Shown here: positions 54,891 through 63,812 of the stretch, piece after piece
How the letters are laid out: every line of letters begins with the position of its first letter
How positions within the stretch are numbered: the stretch's first letter is position 1
Source of the DNA: CAVVVS01 sp963751355
GTDB taxonomy: Bacteria; Bacteroidota; Ignavibacteria; Ignavibacteriales; Ignavibacteriaceae
Assembly: GCA_963751355.1 (NCBI GenBank)
Contig: CAVVVS010000077.1
Coordinates: 1 to 64,000 of the forward strand
DNA: 64,000 nt
Reading direction: 5' to 3'
Position numbers and translations under genes: made by a program
Notes under the pieces: model-generated
The model's input: the letters and a program-made list of their open reading frames with translations, nothing else
Databases searched by the model: none
Told to the model about the DNA's origin: nothing

Positions 54891-56075
54891 TCATTTTCTT
54901 ATAATTCGATACCTTAACCTTTGCATCCAAACAGGCGGTTCTTTAGAAGCAATATCAATTCCTACTGCAATGACTAAAACCGCACCGCGAACAACCAATT
55001 GTATCCAATTAGGTAAACTCGTATAATCCATTCCCTGTATTACGGTAGCCATCACCAGTCCGCCAAGAAAAGTACCTAGAATAGTTCCTCTTCCGCCCAT
55101 CAGACTTGTCCCGCCGATTACAACTGCAGCTATCGCATAAAGCTCATAAAACTCGCCGGCATTTTTTGTTGAGCCCTGATTCTGCGCCATCCAGAGAACG
55201 CCTGCGATGCCTGCCAATAAACCCATTATAGCAAATGATGCAACGATGTTTCTTTCTACTTTTATTCCGGATAATCTTGCAGCTTCCGTATTTCCGCCTA
55301 TTGCATAAATGCGCCTTCCGAGTTTTGTGTACTTTGCAGCAATGAAAAGCAAAACAAACACGATAACCATTATTAATGTTTGATAAGGAATTCCTCTGTA
55401 TTGTCCGACTTTATAGACAAAGCCCAAAATTATCAAAGAAAGAAGAGCAATTTTTAATAAGGTAACCGGCTGGGAATCGGTTGGAAGATTTAAACTTTTC
55501 TTTTTTATTTTTCCCCTGATGATAAATACAGCCACAACAGCACACGAAACAATTCCAATTATCCATCCCCAGGAAGGGGAGATATAATTAAAACCTAAAG
55601 AAGTTACCCAGCTTTTATCGGGTATCCGAGGATCGTATGCACTTACCTGCTGCGTGATTCCGCGGAATATAAATAAACCGCCAAGTGTAACTATGAATGA
55701 GGGAATTCGGAAATAAGCAGTAAGTATTCCCTGGAAAAATCCTAGAAACGTTCCGATTGCAAGAGCAATTGGAACAGCAATATAACCGGGCAGTCCTAGA
55801 CCGAAATCAGTATTCATCATTAATGCGCATGAAGCAGCAACCAGTCCAAGTAATGAGCCGACCGAAAGGTCAATATTCCCGGATATTATAATCAATGTCA
55901 TTCCGCCGGCAAGAATAGTCCAGCTGACCATATCCCTGCTGAGTTTGGCGATGCTTTCACCGCTGAAATAAAAACCGCCTACTTCCAGGCGGAAGAATAT
56001 CCACATTACAATTAATATCATGAACATGGAAAGCATACGGAAATTAATTTTAACACCTTTATTTATTTGCTTCAT
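54891..56075 (-). CDS. xylH: Xylose-type sugar ABC transporter permease
   Basis: The 394-residue inner-membrane protein has about ten helices and the family motif GGNTEAARLSGIKVERN, with EAAR as the coupling loop. SWTILAGGMTLIIISGNIDLSVGSLL is split across the first helices. It is of the XylH/RbsC class of CUT2 importers. Its ATG overlaps the ATPase stop by 4 nt (ATGA), showing translational coupling. It ends the nine-gene block that starts at 63545. The imported sugar is unknown; xylose-like from homology of the binding protein. Confidence 0.9.
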   Translation of the reverse strand: MKQINKGVKINFRMLSMFMILIVMWIFFRLEVGGFYFSGESIAKLSRDMVSWTILAGGMTLIIISGNIDLSVGSLLGLVAASCALMMNTDFGLGLPGYIAVPIALAIGTFLGFFQGILTAYFRIPSFIVTLGGLFIFRGITQQVSAYDPRIPDKSWVTSLGFNYISPSWGWIIGIVSCAVVAVFIIRGKIKKKSLNLPTDSQPVTLLKIALLSLIILGFVYKVGQYRGIPYQTLIMVIVFVLLFIAAKYTKLGRRIYAIGGNTEAARLSGIKVERNIVASFAIMGLLAGIAGVLWMAQNQGSTKNAGEFYELYAIAAVVIGGTSLMGGRGTILGTFLGGLVMATVIQGMDYTSLPNWIQLVVRGAVLVIAVGIDIASKEPPVWMQRLRYRIIRK

Positions 56076-57598
56076 GTAGCAATCTCCATAATTTTTTCCT
56101 GTGTTGCTTCTTCCCCGGAAAATTCTCCGCTGATTTTTCCTCGTCTCAGTACAATTATTCTGTCACAAATTCCCAGTATTTCCGGTAATTCGCTGGAAAC
56201 AGCAATGATACATACTCCTTGTTTTTTCAATTCGTTAATTAGCTGATAAATCTCAACTTTAGCCCCGACGTCAATTCCCCTGGTCGGTTCATCAAGAAAT
56301 AAAATTTTTGGTTTGTTCAACAGCCATTTACCCAAAACTATCTTTTGCTGATTACCGCCGGATAAAGTTTCCGAAAGTACATTTAAGGAAACCGCGCGAA
56401 TTGAAAGTTGATCGAATATTTCTTTGCACTCCTTATATTCTTTATGTGTATCGATGAAACCTTTATTTTCGAAATAATCGAGTTTAACCATTGACAAATT
56501 TTCTAAAATAGGCAGACCAAGTACCAGACCCATGTTTTTGCGGTCTTCCGGTACAAGCGCAATACCGGACCTAATCGCATCCGGAGGATACTTCAACTTG
56601 CTCTTTTTATTCTCTAAAAAAATTTCACCCGATTTCATCATCCCCGGCGGATCACCAAAAATAGATAATAACAATTCCGATCTGCCTGCTCCCATTAATC
56701 CTGAAATACCAAGTACTTCGCCTTCTTTTGCAGAAAATGAAACATCATCCAGAATCAATCGACCTTTAATGACGGGATCTTCAACAGTTAAATTTTTTAC
56801 CTCTAAAACGACTTTACCGGGAGAGGATTTGATACGGGGGTACATATCTGTTAATTCTCTGCCGACCATATATTTAATTAAATCATGTTTGTTTAAATTA
56901 TTAACGTCATCGGTCGCAATACTTTTACCATCGCGTAATACGGTTACTCTATCCGCAATTTGAAAAACTTCATCCAGTTTGTGAGAGATGTATATCATAG
57001 CAGTGCCGCTGTCACGAAGCTTTTTCATTATGGAAAATAAAAGTTCTGTCTCCGTTTCCGAAAGGGCAGCAGTTGGTTCATCAAGGACGAGTATGCTGCT
57101 TTTTTTTCGAAGTGCTTTGGCAATTTCCACAAGCTGCTGCTCGCCAATCCCCAGGTTACTTACTTCTTCTTTTACATCAATATTAAATCCATACTTATCA
57201 ACAAGTGACTGCGACGAGCCGTAAATAAAATTCCAATCGATTAAACCAAACTGAGATGGCTCATCTCCCAAATAAATATTTTCGGCTGCTGATAAATAGT
57301 TAACCAACGCCAATTCCTGGTGGATTACAGAAATACCGGCTTTTTCCGAATCAAGAACATTTTTAAAAACAGATTCTTCTCCGTTTTGAAATATTTTTCC
57401 TGAATATTGACCGTGCGGATAAACGCCTCCGAGAATTTTCATAAGAGTCGATTTGCCTGCACCGTTTTCTCCAACCAGTGCGTGTATCTCATTAGGTAAA
57501 ACAGAGAAAGATACTTTATCAAGTGCTCGAACCCCGGGGAATTCTTTAGAGATATCCTTCATTTCAAGAAGGGGAAGATTTGAGGGAGACTCTAACAT
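56072..57598 (-). CDS. xylG: Xylose-type sugar ABC transporter ATP-binding protein
   Basis: The 508-residue protein has two fused ATPase halves of CUT2 type: Walker A GENGAGKSTLMKILGG, signature LGIGEQQLVEIAKAL and Walker B ILVLDEPTAALSE in the first, and signature LSGGNQQKIVLGKWL with ILFLDEPTRGIDVGAK in the second, whose Walker A is degenerate as usual. It powers sugar uptake with the permease that follows. It starts 29 bp after the binding-protein gene. Confidence 0.92.
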   Translation of the reverse strand: MLESPSNLPLLEMKDISKEFPGVRALDKVSFSVLPNEIHALVGENGAGKSTLMKILGGVYPHGQYSGKIFQNGEESVFKNVLDSEKAGISVIHQELALVNYLSAAENIYLGDEPSQFGLIDWNFIYGSSQSLVDKYGFNIDVKEEVSNLGIGEQQLVEIAKALRKKSSILVLDEPTAALSETETELLFSIMKKLRDSGTAMIYISHKLDEVFQIADRVTVLRDGKSIATDDVNNLNKHDLIKYMVGRELTDMYPRIKSSPGKVVLEVKNLTVEDPVIKGRLILDDVSFSAKEGEVLGISGLMGAGRSELLLSIFGDPPGMMKSGEIFLENKKSKLKYPPDAIRSGIALVPEDRKNMGLVLGLPILENLSMVKLDYFENKGFIDTHKEYKECKEIFDQLSIRAVSLNVLSETLSGGNQQKIVLGKWLLNKPKILFLDEPTRGIDVGAKVEIYQLINELKKQGVCIIAVSSELPEILGICDRIIVLRRGKISGEFSGEEATQEKIMEIAT

Positions 57599-57627
57599 TT
57601 ATAATTCCAGTTCATATTAGTTATGGC

Positions 57628-58755
57628 TCAATGGTTTGTACTATCCGGATTAACCTCCGGCCACTGATCTTTGGGAATATTTGCATACACGTTTTTTAAC
57701 TTATGCCAACCATCTATAACAACAGTATTAATCAGGTTTTCTTTATTCACCAAAATTGGGGTAAGAAAGATTGAGGGCACTTCCTTGTAACCGTTATTTA
57801 TGTGCTGTACTTTATAACCAAGAGATTTTATAATTTCTTCCGGCTTTTCACCCTTTGCCATTCTTACAATGATTTCGGCAGAAGTTTCGGCAAGTTTTTT
57901 GATTGGTTTATAAACCGTAACAGTTTGAGTCCCTTCGGCAATTCTTTGACAAGCAGTTAACTCGGCATCCTGTCCGGATACCGCAACTTTTCCCTGAAGA
58001 TTTTCAGCCATGAGTGCGGCTACAACACCGCCTGCGGTTGCATCATTTGAGGCTACAATTGCATCAACTCTTTTTCCTTCGGCTTTAAATTTTGTAAGAA
58101 GATTACTTATTTTTCGCCGTGCTTCTTCTCTATCCCAATTATCCAAGAAAGGATCTGCTAAAATATTAATCTTTTTACCAGTTTTTTGTTCGTACTCTTT
58201 TATCGCTCGCAATTGACCTTGCCTCAAAAGTTTTGCATTGTTATCCGAGGAAGCACCTCCCAACAAAATATAATTTCCTTGCGGAACCTTTTGCAGAATT
58301 CCTTCTGCCTGTAGATAACCAACTTTTTCATTGTCGAAAGTAACATATACATCTAAGTCACAATCTACTATCAGGCGATCGTATGCAAGAACCGGTACTT
58401 TATTTTCGTGTGCGATTTTAATAATTCGTGCGGCTGTTTTGAGATTTTTCGGAATTACTACAAGTCCGTTTACACCCTGCGTTATAAAGTTGCTTGCCTG
58501 GTCGTTTTGCCGGTTTTGATCGCCGTCTGCAACAGCTCTCAATACTTCCGCATCTAAAGAGTTAGCTTTATTGGTAAAGTACGTTTCATCCCTTTTCCAT
58601 CTATCCAGGTTAAAGGTTTCCATTAAAAGACCGATTTTAACAGAATACTTTTTCTTAGTTTGCTCTTTTGAATTTTTATTACTGCAGTGGAAATTTACGA
58701 GTCCGATAATACCGGTTAATACAACCAGGATTAAACTTATTTTGAGTTTACGCAA
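57628..58755 (-). CDS. xylF: Xylose-type sugar ABC transporter substrate-binding protein
   Basis: The 375-residue periplasmic protein (lipoprotein-like signal ending NFHC) has the XylF-type fold: KIGLLMETFNLDRWKRDETY, VNGLVVIPKN, VASNDATAGGVVAALM and VSGQDAELTACQRIAEGTQT. TTG is the start (58755), supported by GGAGG 6 nt upstream; an ATG in between is out of frame. It would deliver a pentose or related sugar to XylGH. Whether it prefers xylose or a modified sugar is open. Confidence 0.9.
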   Translation of the reverse strand: MRKLKISLILVVLTGIIGLVNFHCSNKNSKEQTKKKYSVKIGLLMETFNLDRWKRDETYFTNKANSLDAEVLRAVADGDQNRQNDQASNFITQGVNGLVVIPKNLKTAARIIKIAHENKVPVLAYDRLIVDCDLDVYVTFDNEKVGYLQAEGILQKVPQGNYILLGGASSDNNAKLLRQGQLRAIKEYEQKTGKKINILADPFLDNWDREEARRKISNLLTKFKAEGKRVDAIVASNDATAGGVVAALMAENLQGKVAVSGQDAELTACQRIAEGTQTVTVYKPIKKLAETSAEIIVRMAKGEKPEEIIKSLGYKVQHINNGYKEVPSIFLTPILVNKENLINTVVIDGWHKLKNVYANIPKDQWPEVNPDSTNH

Positions 58756-58915
58756 AACATACCTCCGGTGCGGGTGCTTAAATAATATTGGTTACAAATT
58801 TATAAAAAAGTGTATAAAATACAATATTTAATTTAGGAACCTGTGTTTGCAGCACTTTGGATATAATATGTGATGATTAAGGACTCAAGATTAAAAATCA
58901 TTTACTCTAAAAAGC

Positions 58916-60076
58916 TTAGTAAACACAAGAACGTGCCTGATCCGCAAAAGCTTTAACCAGTTCAACATCGGCATCAAAAAAATGATCCGAAGGAGAAAGA
59001 ATAAAACCCCCTCCTTCACCGGCTTCCTCAAAATATTTGTTCACGGCTTTTCGTGTTTCATCCGGCGTACAATCATTAAAGAAGTGATATTGATCGAATC
59101 CGCCGATCATGCATACCCGGTCTCCGATTCTTTTTTTTGCCTCCTTCAGATTCGTGTCGCCACCCATTTCTGGCGGTGTGAATGTTTCCATTGCATCGGG
59201 CCCCATATCAGCGAGCTTTTCAAGAATCGGCATCATTCCGCCGCATGTATGATAAACAACTTTTTGTCCGGCTTCGTGAGCAATATTAATTAATTCGGAA
59301 TCATAAGGAGCAACAAACTCTTCGAAAATAGCGGGTGAGATAACTGTTGTAGAAGCATCGCCGCCTCCATGTTCAATTATATCGTATTTAGCTCCTTTAA
59401 GCGATTGTATAAAAATTTTTTTCTTTTCAAAAAGAATTTTTAATAATGAGTGAACCCATTCCGGATCTTCAAAAGTCGCCATTATTAAATTTTCAATTCC
59501 ATAAAGCACTGCGGCATCCTGCCAGCAGCCCGACTGTCCGTAAACATCAAAGAAACTAATAAAGCCGCGAATTAAACCTCTATCACCATATGCTTCAGCC
59601 TGTTTGTTGATTTCTTGTACATCACATTTCGGAGATATAGCGTATTCGGCAATTATATCAATGTCAGTTTTGTTCTTAATTAATCTTTCCGAAACCCAGG
59701 ATGTGTATTCATTACTTTGCAGACTCATGTTAAGAGTTTTTTTCGGAGTGATAAAATTATAACGAATGGTTTCATAAGTATCGCTCGGAACTTGTTCGGA
59801 TTTTATTCTCCAGTTGTCCGATGATATTCTCCTGGCTTCAAGGTATCCTGGTACATGATCGGGATCATAATATTCACCTTTACTTTCATCCGGTTTATAA
59901 GCCTGTATCCAGTTGATGGGATCCAAACCAAAGTAATCAAAAAATTCCTGGTTGGAAATTCCGTTCATATATTTTTTTAGAAAGTAGGGCATAACATGAT
60001 GTGTTGTGACAGGAAGCCTGTCGGGAATTTCGTTGTTTAAAACTGCTAAAAATCTTTGCTTTGATGTCATTGACAT
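58916..60076 (-). CDS. URO-D-family corrinoid/cobamide methyltransferase
   Basis: The 386-residue protein is of the uroporphyrinogen decarboxylase superfamily but of the MtaA/MtbA-like branch: MTSKQRFLAVLNNEIPDRLP at the start, and the zinc-type HxC motif VVYHTCGGMMPILEKLADMG (about 267-286), followed by DAMETFTPPEMGGDTNLKEA and KKRIGDRVCMIGGFDQ. Members move methyl groups to or from corrinoid proteins, some as O-demethylases. It sits in one operon with a corrinoid protein, a reactivation-domain protein and sugar genes, so a heme-biosynthesis role is unlikely. The methyl donor is unproven; a methylated sugar is inferred from context. Confidence 0.82.
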   Translation of the reverse strand: MSMTSKQRFLAVLNNEIPDRLPVTTHHVMPYFLKKYMNGISNQEFFDYFGLDPINWIQAYKPDESKGEYYDPDHVPGYLEARRISSDNWRIKSEQVPSDTYETIRYNFITPKKTLNMSLQSNEYTSWVSERLIKNKTDIDIIAEYAISPKCDVQEINKQAEAYGDRGLIRGFISFFDVYGQSGCWQDAAVLYGIENLIMATFEDPEWVHSLLKILFEKKKIFIQSLKGAKYDIIEHGGGDASTTVISPAIFEEFVAPYDSELINIAHEAGQKVVYHTCGGMMPILEKLADMGPDAMETFTPPEMGGDTNLKEAKKRIGDRVCMIGGFDQYHFFNDCTPDETRKAVNKYFEEAGEGGGFILSPSDHFFDADVELVKAFADQARSCVY

Positions 60077-60091
60077 TTGATTCTCTCTGTT

Positions 60092-60634
60092 TTAGTCTAT
60101 AACCGGGATTCGTTTTATATTCGGATCTGTCCAGATATCTTTTTCATCGATACTTTTCGAAGAAAATTCAGAAACAACCGCACCGTTGTCGCCTGCTTGA
60201 AACCAGTGTAATGTGTTGGGGGGAATAGTAAACTGCTCACCCGGTTTCAGTATTTTTTCATTCCACACAGTGAAGTAATTCTTGTACTTTGGCGGAATTT
60301 CGGCTTTGGGATTATCACATGGTTTTCCTTGTATATAAAGATAAACTTCCCCCCACCTGCATCTGAATGTTTCTTGTTTACCAATGTTTGTACTATTAAT
60401 AGGAGGATGTCTATGCTCGGGACATGTTTGCCGCGGAAAGAGCACTAATTCCTTTGCGCAGTATTTATCATTATTTTCATATATAACAAGCTGCAATCCC
60501 ATTGTTTCTATATCATCTAAACCGAAATCGGCAACCTCCAAATTTTCTTTTTCTTTGGCGGTTAAAATAATATTAGCTTTCTTCAAGTACTCTGCCGTTC
60601 GTTCTCTAATTTTTTTAACATCTTCTAATTTCAT
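60092..60634 (-). CDS. D-lyxose isomerase-like cupin
   Basis: The 180-residue protein matches the D-lyxose ketol-isomerase family: TCPEHRHPPINSTNIGKQET provides His-His-Glu metal ligands, EVYLYIQG and LKPGEQFTIPPNTLHWFQAG supply the final His. The family interconverts D-lyxose and D-xylulose (and D-mannose/D-fructose). AAGGAGGATAAA lies just upstream of the ATG. It is in the sugar/corrinoid operon and may process the sugar after demethylation or an unmodified pentose. Confidence 0.82.
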   Translation of the reverse strand: MKLEDVKKIRERTAEYLKKANIILTAKEKENLEVADFGLDDIETMGLQLVIYENNDKYCAKELVLFPRQTCPEHRHPPINSTNIGKQETFRCRWGEVYLYIQGKPCDNPKAEIPPKYKNYFTVWNEKILKPGEQFTIPPNTLHWFQAGDNGAVVSEFSSKSIDEKDIWTDPNIKRIPVID

Positions 60635-60659
60635 TTTATCCTCCTTAAAATCTCTATAC

Positions 60660-61061
60660 TTAAAAAATAACTCCGGATTGAAGAATTACATTACAAAAAG
60701 GTGTAGCTTCACCAGTTCTTAAAAACATCATGTTATTGCTTTCTCTAGTCAGTATTTTAAAATCATCGTGAGGAATTTTTTTTAATTCCAAATCCGGGAA
60801 TAATTCTCTTACCTTTAAAAAAATAAAGTTACTCTTTTCTTCGAGCTCATTCGCAACGGTTACCTCTTCTATTTCCAGTTCATTAATCAGGGCTTTTAAT
60901 GTATCAATCAGTTTAGGAATTCCGGGCACAAGAGAAATGTCGACAACCTCAGAACCGAAAGGGAGGGGAAAACCACAATCGCATACTACAAGTTTATCAG
61001 TATGTCCGAGCCTTGCAAGCATGCCAGATAATTTATGATTTAATATACCGTTCTTTTTCAT
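60660..61061 (-). CDS. rbsD: D-ribose pyranase (RbsD)
   Basis: The ~133-residue protein from the ATG at 61061 (the frame is open six codons further upstream) has MKKNGILNHKLSGMLARLGH and TDKLVVCDCGFPLPFG, the conserved N-terminal region of RbsD/FucU with His20-type catalytic His and Asp, and NMMFLRTGEATPFCNVIL at the end. It equilibrates ring forms of ribose or related sugars. Its ATGA overlap with the ribokinase stop and an AAGGAAG ahead show coupling. This makes a ribose-like ring sugar part of the pathway. Confidence 0.88.
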   Translation of the reverse strand: MKKNGILNHKLSGMLARLGHTDKLVVCDCGFPLPFGSEVVDISLVPGIPKLIDTLKALINELEIEEVTVANELEEKSNFIFLKVRELFPDLELKKIPHDDFKILTRESNNMMFLRTGEATPFCNVILQSGVIF

Positions 61062-62002
61062 AACACTTCCTTTTTCCAATTAGTGTTAGTATTAAATAAA
61101 TTATTAATCTCTTCTCTGAACGGAGCGGAAGATTGTGCTCCTAATTTTCTAACTGAGATTGCAGCCGCAGCATTAGCAAATTTTACAGCCTTTATGATAT
61201 CCATTCCCTCCGAAAGTCCAACTGCAAGTGCTCCGTTGAAAACGTCTCCTGCAGCGGTAGTATCAACCGCTTCCGTTTTATACGAAGGAATAAAATTAGA
61301 AAAATTTCGATTTGCTACATAAGCTCCTTTTTCGCCCAATGTAATAATTACAGAGTCTATCCCTTTCTCTAATAAAAAATGAGCAGCTTCTATAATTGAA
61401 TTGTCATTCGTTATTTTTAATCCCGTTAAAATTTCAGTTTCTGTTTCATTTGGGGTAATAACGGAAATGTTTTTTAAAAAATCGTCGCTTAGTTTTTGAG
61501 CAGGTGCCGGGTTGAAAATGATTTTAACATTTGCTTGATTCGCAATCTTTGCTGCATACTCAACCGTTGCAACCGGTATTTCCAATTGCATTAAAAGTAT
61601 TTCGGAACTTAAAATATCTGCCTTAGTATTTTCAATATGTTGGGGCATCAATTGATAATTAGCACCTGGAGCTACTGCTATACTATTTTCACCGGAAGAT
61701 CCGACAAAAATTAATGCAACTCCGGAAGGAGCAGAATCGTTTTTTACAATATTGTCAATATTGATTTCTTCATCGAGAAAATTTTTTAATGCTTTCTCAC
61801 CGAACATATCATTCCCGACACAAGTTATAAAATTTACACTACCTCCCGCTCTGGCAGCGGCTACTGCCTGGTTAGCACCCTTGCCGCCCGCGGCAGAAAA
61901 AAATTCTCCCCCGATAATTGTTTCGCCCGGTTTCGGGATTTTTAATGTTTTAACTACCATATCGGTATTTGAACTACCGATAACCGTAATTTTTTTCGAC
62001 AT
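61058..62002 (-). CDS. rbsK: Ribokinase (PfkB family)
   Basis: The 314-residue sugar kinase has the PfkB N-terminal signature SSNTDMVVKTLKIPKPGETI then GGEFFSAAGGKGANQAVAAA (substrate Gly-Gly loop), and DTTAAGDVFNGALAVGLSEG with the catalytic Asp. It phosphorylates ribose or a related pentose at O5. It shares the operon with rbsD. Its upstream ribosome-binding site is poor; translation may depend on the preceding gene 15 bp away. Confidence 0.9.
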   Translation of the reverse strand: MSKKITVIGSSNTDMVVKTLKIPKPGETIIGGEFFSAAGGKGANQAVAAARAGGSVNFITCVGNDMFGEKALKNFLDEEINIDNIVKNDSAPSGVALIFVGSSGENSIAVAPGANYQLMPQHIENTKADILSSEILLMQLEIPVATVEYAAKIANQANVKIIFNPAPAQKLSDDFLKNISVITPNETETEILTGLKITNDNSIIEAAHFLLEKGIDSVIITLGEKGAYVANRNFSNFIPSYKTEAVDTTAAGDVFNGALAVGLSEGMDIIKAVKFANAAAAISVRKLGAQSSAPFREEINNLFNTNTNWKKEVL

Positions 62003-62017
62003 AATAAACTTGTGCTG

Positions 62018-62737
62018 TTATTTTACTTTTTTGCGTTTGTAACAAAATTCTATATCACACAAAGAGCATTCATAATCTTCTTTTTTCACATCCGGTCCCA
62101 ATCCTATAAAGCCGCTGATTGATTTTATCGGTATCATCAGTGCACTTTCGGTTAGTTTTATCCCGCAAAAATTTTCCGGTAAAAAAGAAAAAAGTTTGTG
62201 CTGTTCTTTAACCGACCATCCGCAATACCCCGGGCTGTATCTGTTGGTAATATTCCATTTTTTATCTTTTACTTCTTCAAGCAAGTAATTTTCAAGAATA
62301 TCACCGGCTCGTTCCACTATCTCCGAACCAATGGTATCAATTACATATCCCTTCAGCATTTCTCCCTGGGTCATTAATTGGCTAGACCATTCCGTAATTT
62401 TAGGTCCGGCTGTCGCAGTAAAAATTGCAATTGTAATTGATTTTCGAAGTCTTCTTGTAATTATAGGAGCAGTTTCAAAGTTGGTGGAACAACATGATAA
62501 AAACCGTTTTTCTGCTTTGAAATTTTCCGGGGGGAGAATAGTAAATCCTGCATGGATATCGGCATAATCAGGAATAAAATCTATTATCGAATCAATCTCT
62601 TCATAAACAGGCATTGGAGCCTGATCCGGTTTATATCCCATTGCCTTAACAACATCTTCAGGTGTAAGCGAGATTTCATTTAAACTAATATTGTATTCGT
62701 AGGTATTTTTTTTCACTGAATCTTTCCCGGTTAACAT
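62018..62737 (-). CDS. MetH-type cobalamin activation-domain protein
   Basis: The 239-residue protein is a stand-alone methionine-synthase activation (SAM-binding reactivation) domain: TNRYSPGYCGWSVKEQHKLF, FCGIKLTESALMIPIKSISG, FIGLGPD and a C-terminal CSLCDIEFCYKRKK Cys cluster. Similar proteins rescue Co(II) corrinoid on methyl-carrier proteins. GGGAG lies upstream of the ATG. It is the second gene of the block, next to the corrinoid protein it probably reactivates. Confidence 0.85.
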   Translation of the reverse strand: MLTGKDSVKKNTYEYNISLNEISLTPEDVVKAMGYKPDQAPMPVYEEIDSIIDFIPDYADIHAGFTILPPENFKAEKRFLSCCSTNFETAPIITRRLRKSITIAIFTATAGPKITEWSSQLMTQGEMLKGYVIDTIGSEIVERAGDILENYLLEEVKDKKWNITNRYSPGYCGWSVKEQHKLFSFLPENFCGIKLTESALMIPIKSISGFIGLGPDVKKEDYECSLCDIEFCYKRKKVK

Positions 62738-62873
62738 TTTACTCCCGGATTAATATGTATCATTTAGCTAATGACCGATATTACAAAAATAATCTTTATC
62801 TTATTCTTAATCATATTAAACTCAAGTAAGATTTGGATTAAGAGCAAGTTTAAGATTGTCTATTCAAGATGTC

Positions 62874-63545
62874 TTAAGAAGCATACACAGAGTTAATATA
62901 TTCCAAAGCACCCTGAGGATTGGATGAGTATGCATTCGCTCCTATCTTTTCAGCAAAATCCTGGCTTATCGGCGCACCCCCAATAATTATATTTACTTCA
63001 GGATGCACTTCCTTTATTCGTTTCACGATTGCCGCCATATTCTGCATTGTGGTGGTTAGCAGGGCACTCATACCTATAAACTTAAGTGAATTTTCTTCAA
63101 TTGCTTTTATGAATTTATCTGCGCTAACATCCACTCCGAGATCAATAACATTCCATCCGCCTCCTTCAATTACCATACCTACTAACTTTTTACCTATGTC
63201 GTGAAGATCCCCGGTGACGGTACCCAAGGCGATGGATTCTTTATGTTTTATATTGCCGGACTGAAAATGCGGTCTCAGCAGAATCATTGCACTGCTCATT
63301 GCTTTTGCTGAAATAAGTACGTCGGGCACAAATATTATATTATCTCTAAACTTTTCACCGACTACCTTCATTCCTTTCATCAACCCGTTATTTAAAATCT
63401 CATTTGGCATGATTCCGATATCAAGAGCTTTTTGAGTCAATTCCACTGCACCATCCTGCCCTTTCATGTCCGGAGGGAAAGGGGATTGCAGGTTTACCTT
63501 ACCGCGCTCTATACATTCTGCTAATTTTGATAATAATTCTTCCAT
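62874..63545 (-). CDS. Methyl-carrier corrinoid protein
   Basis: The 223-residue protein has an N-terminal helical cap domain (about 1-95, PNEILNNGLMKGMKVVGEKF) and a B12-binding Rossmann domain with the lower-ligand motif GTVTGDLHDIGKKL (DxHxxG; His about residue 115) and IIIGGAPISQDFAEKIGANA. It carries a methyl group on cobalt between methyltransferases. First gene of the sugar/corrinoid block, with the 24-bp palindrome 50 bp upstream of the start. Confidence 0.9.
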   Translation of the reverse strand: MEELLSKLAECIERGKVNLQSPFPPDMKGQDGAVELTQKALDIGIMPNEILNNGLMKGMKVVGEKFRDNIIFVPDVLISAKAMSSAMILLRPHFQSGNIKHKESIALGTVTGDLHDIGKKLVGMVIEGGGWNVIDLGVDVSADKFIKAIEENSLKFIGMSALLTTTMQNMAAIVKRIKEVHPEVNIIIGGAPISQDFAEKIGANAYSSNPQGALEYINSVYAS

Positions 63546-63594
63546 TAAATATTAACCTTTATTACCCGAGTTTAAATTAAAGAATTTTGCATCG

Positions 63595-63618
63595 TTTTAT
63601 GTTAACGTTAACATAAAA
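63595..63618. promoter_or_regulatory. Perfect 24-bp palindrome, LacI-family operator type
   Basis: TTTTATGTTAAC (63595-63606) is followed directly by its exact reverse complement (63607-63618), giving a central CG as in many LacI/GalR operators. It lies 50 bp upstream of the corrinoid-protein start, over the likely promoter. Confidence 0.75.
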
Positions 63619-63785
63619 ATAGCTCCAAAAAATAATTTGTGCAAATTAATTGTAAAAAGTTTTCATTAAATCTGCATACACTAACTTCAATTAAGCCGGT
63701 AATTTTAATTTTGCCCCAAAAATAAATGTAAATAACATTCAATTTTGGAAACATTTAGAAGATTTTTATAAAAGATTAATTATTT

Positions 63786-63812
63786 AAAAAAATAAGTTTG
63801 AAACTTATTTTA
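63786..63812 (-). terminator. Terminator of the APC permease gene
   Basis: AAATAAGTTT and AAACTTATTT form a 10-bp perfect stem around one G (63790-63810). Minus-strand T residues follow. It overlaps the stop codon at 63810-63812. Confidence 0.7.

Noticed and set aside
62738..63595. Cobalamin riboswitch ahead of the corrinoid genes
   Set aside because: I looked for the conserved B12-box type sequence and paired elements and saw none; the palindrome is a better candidate regulator site.
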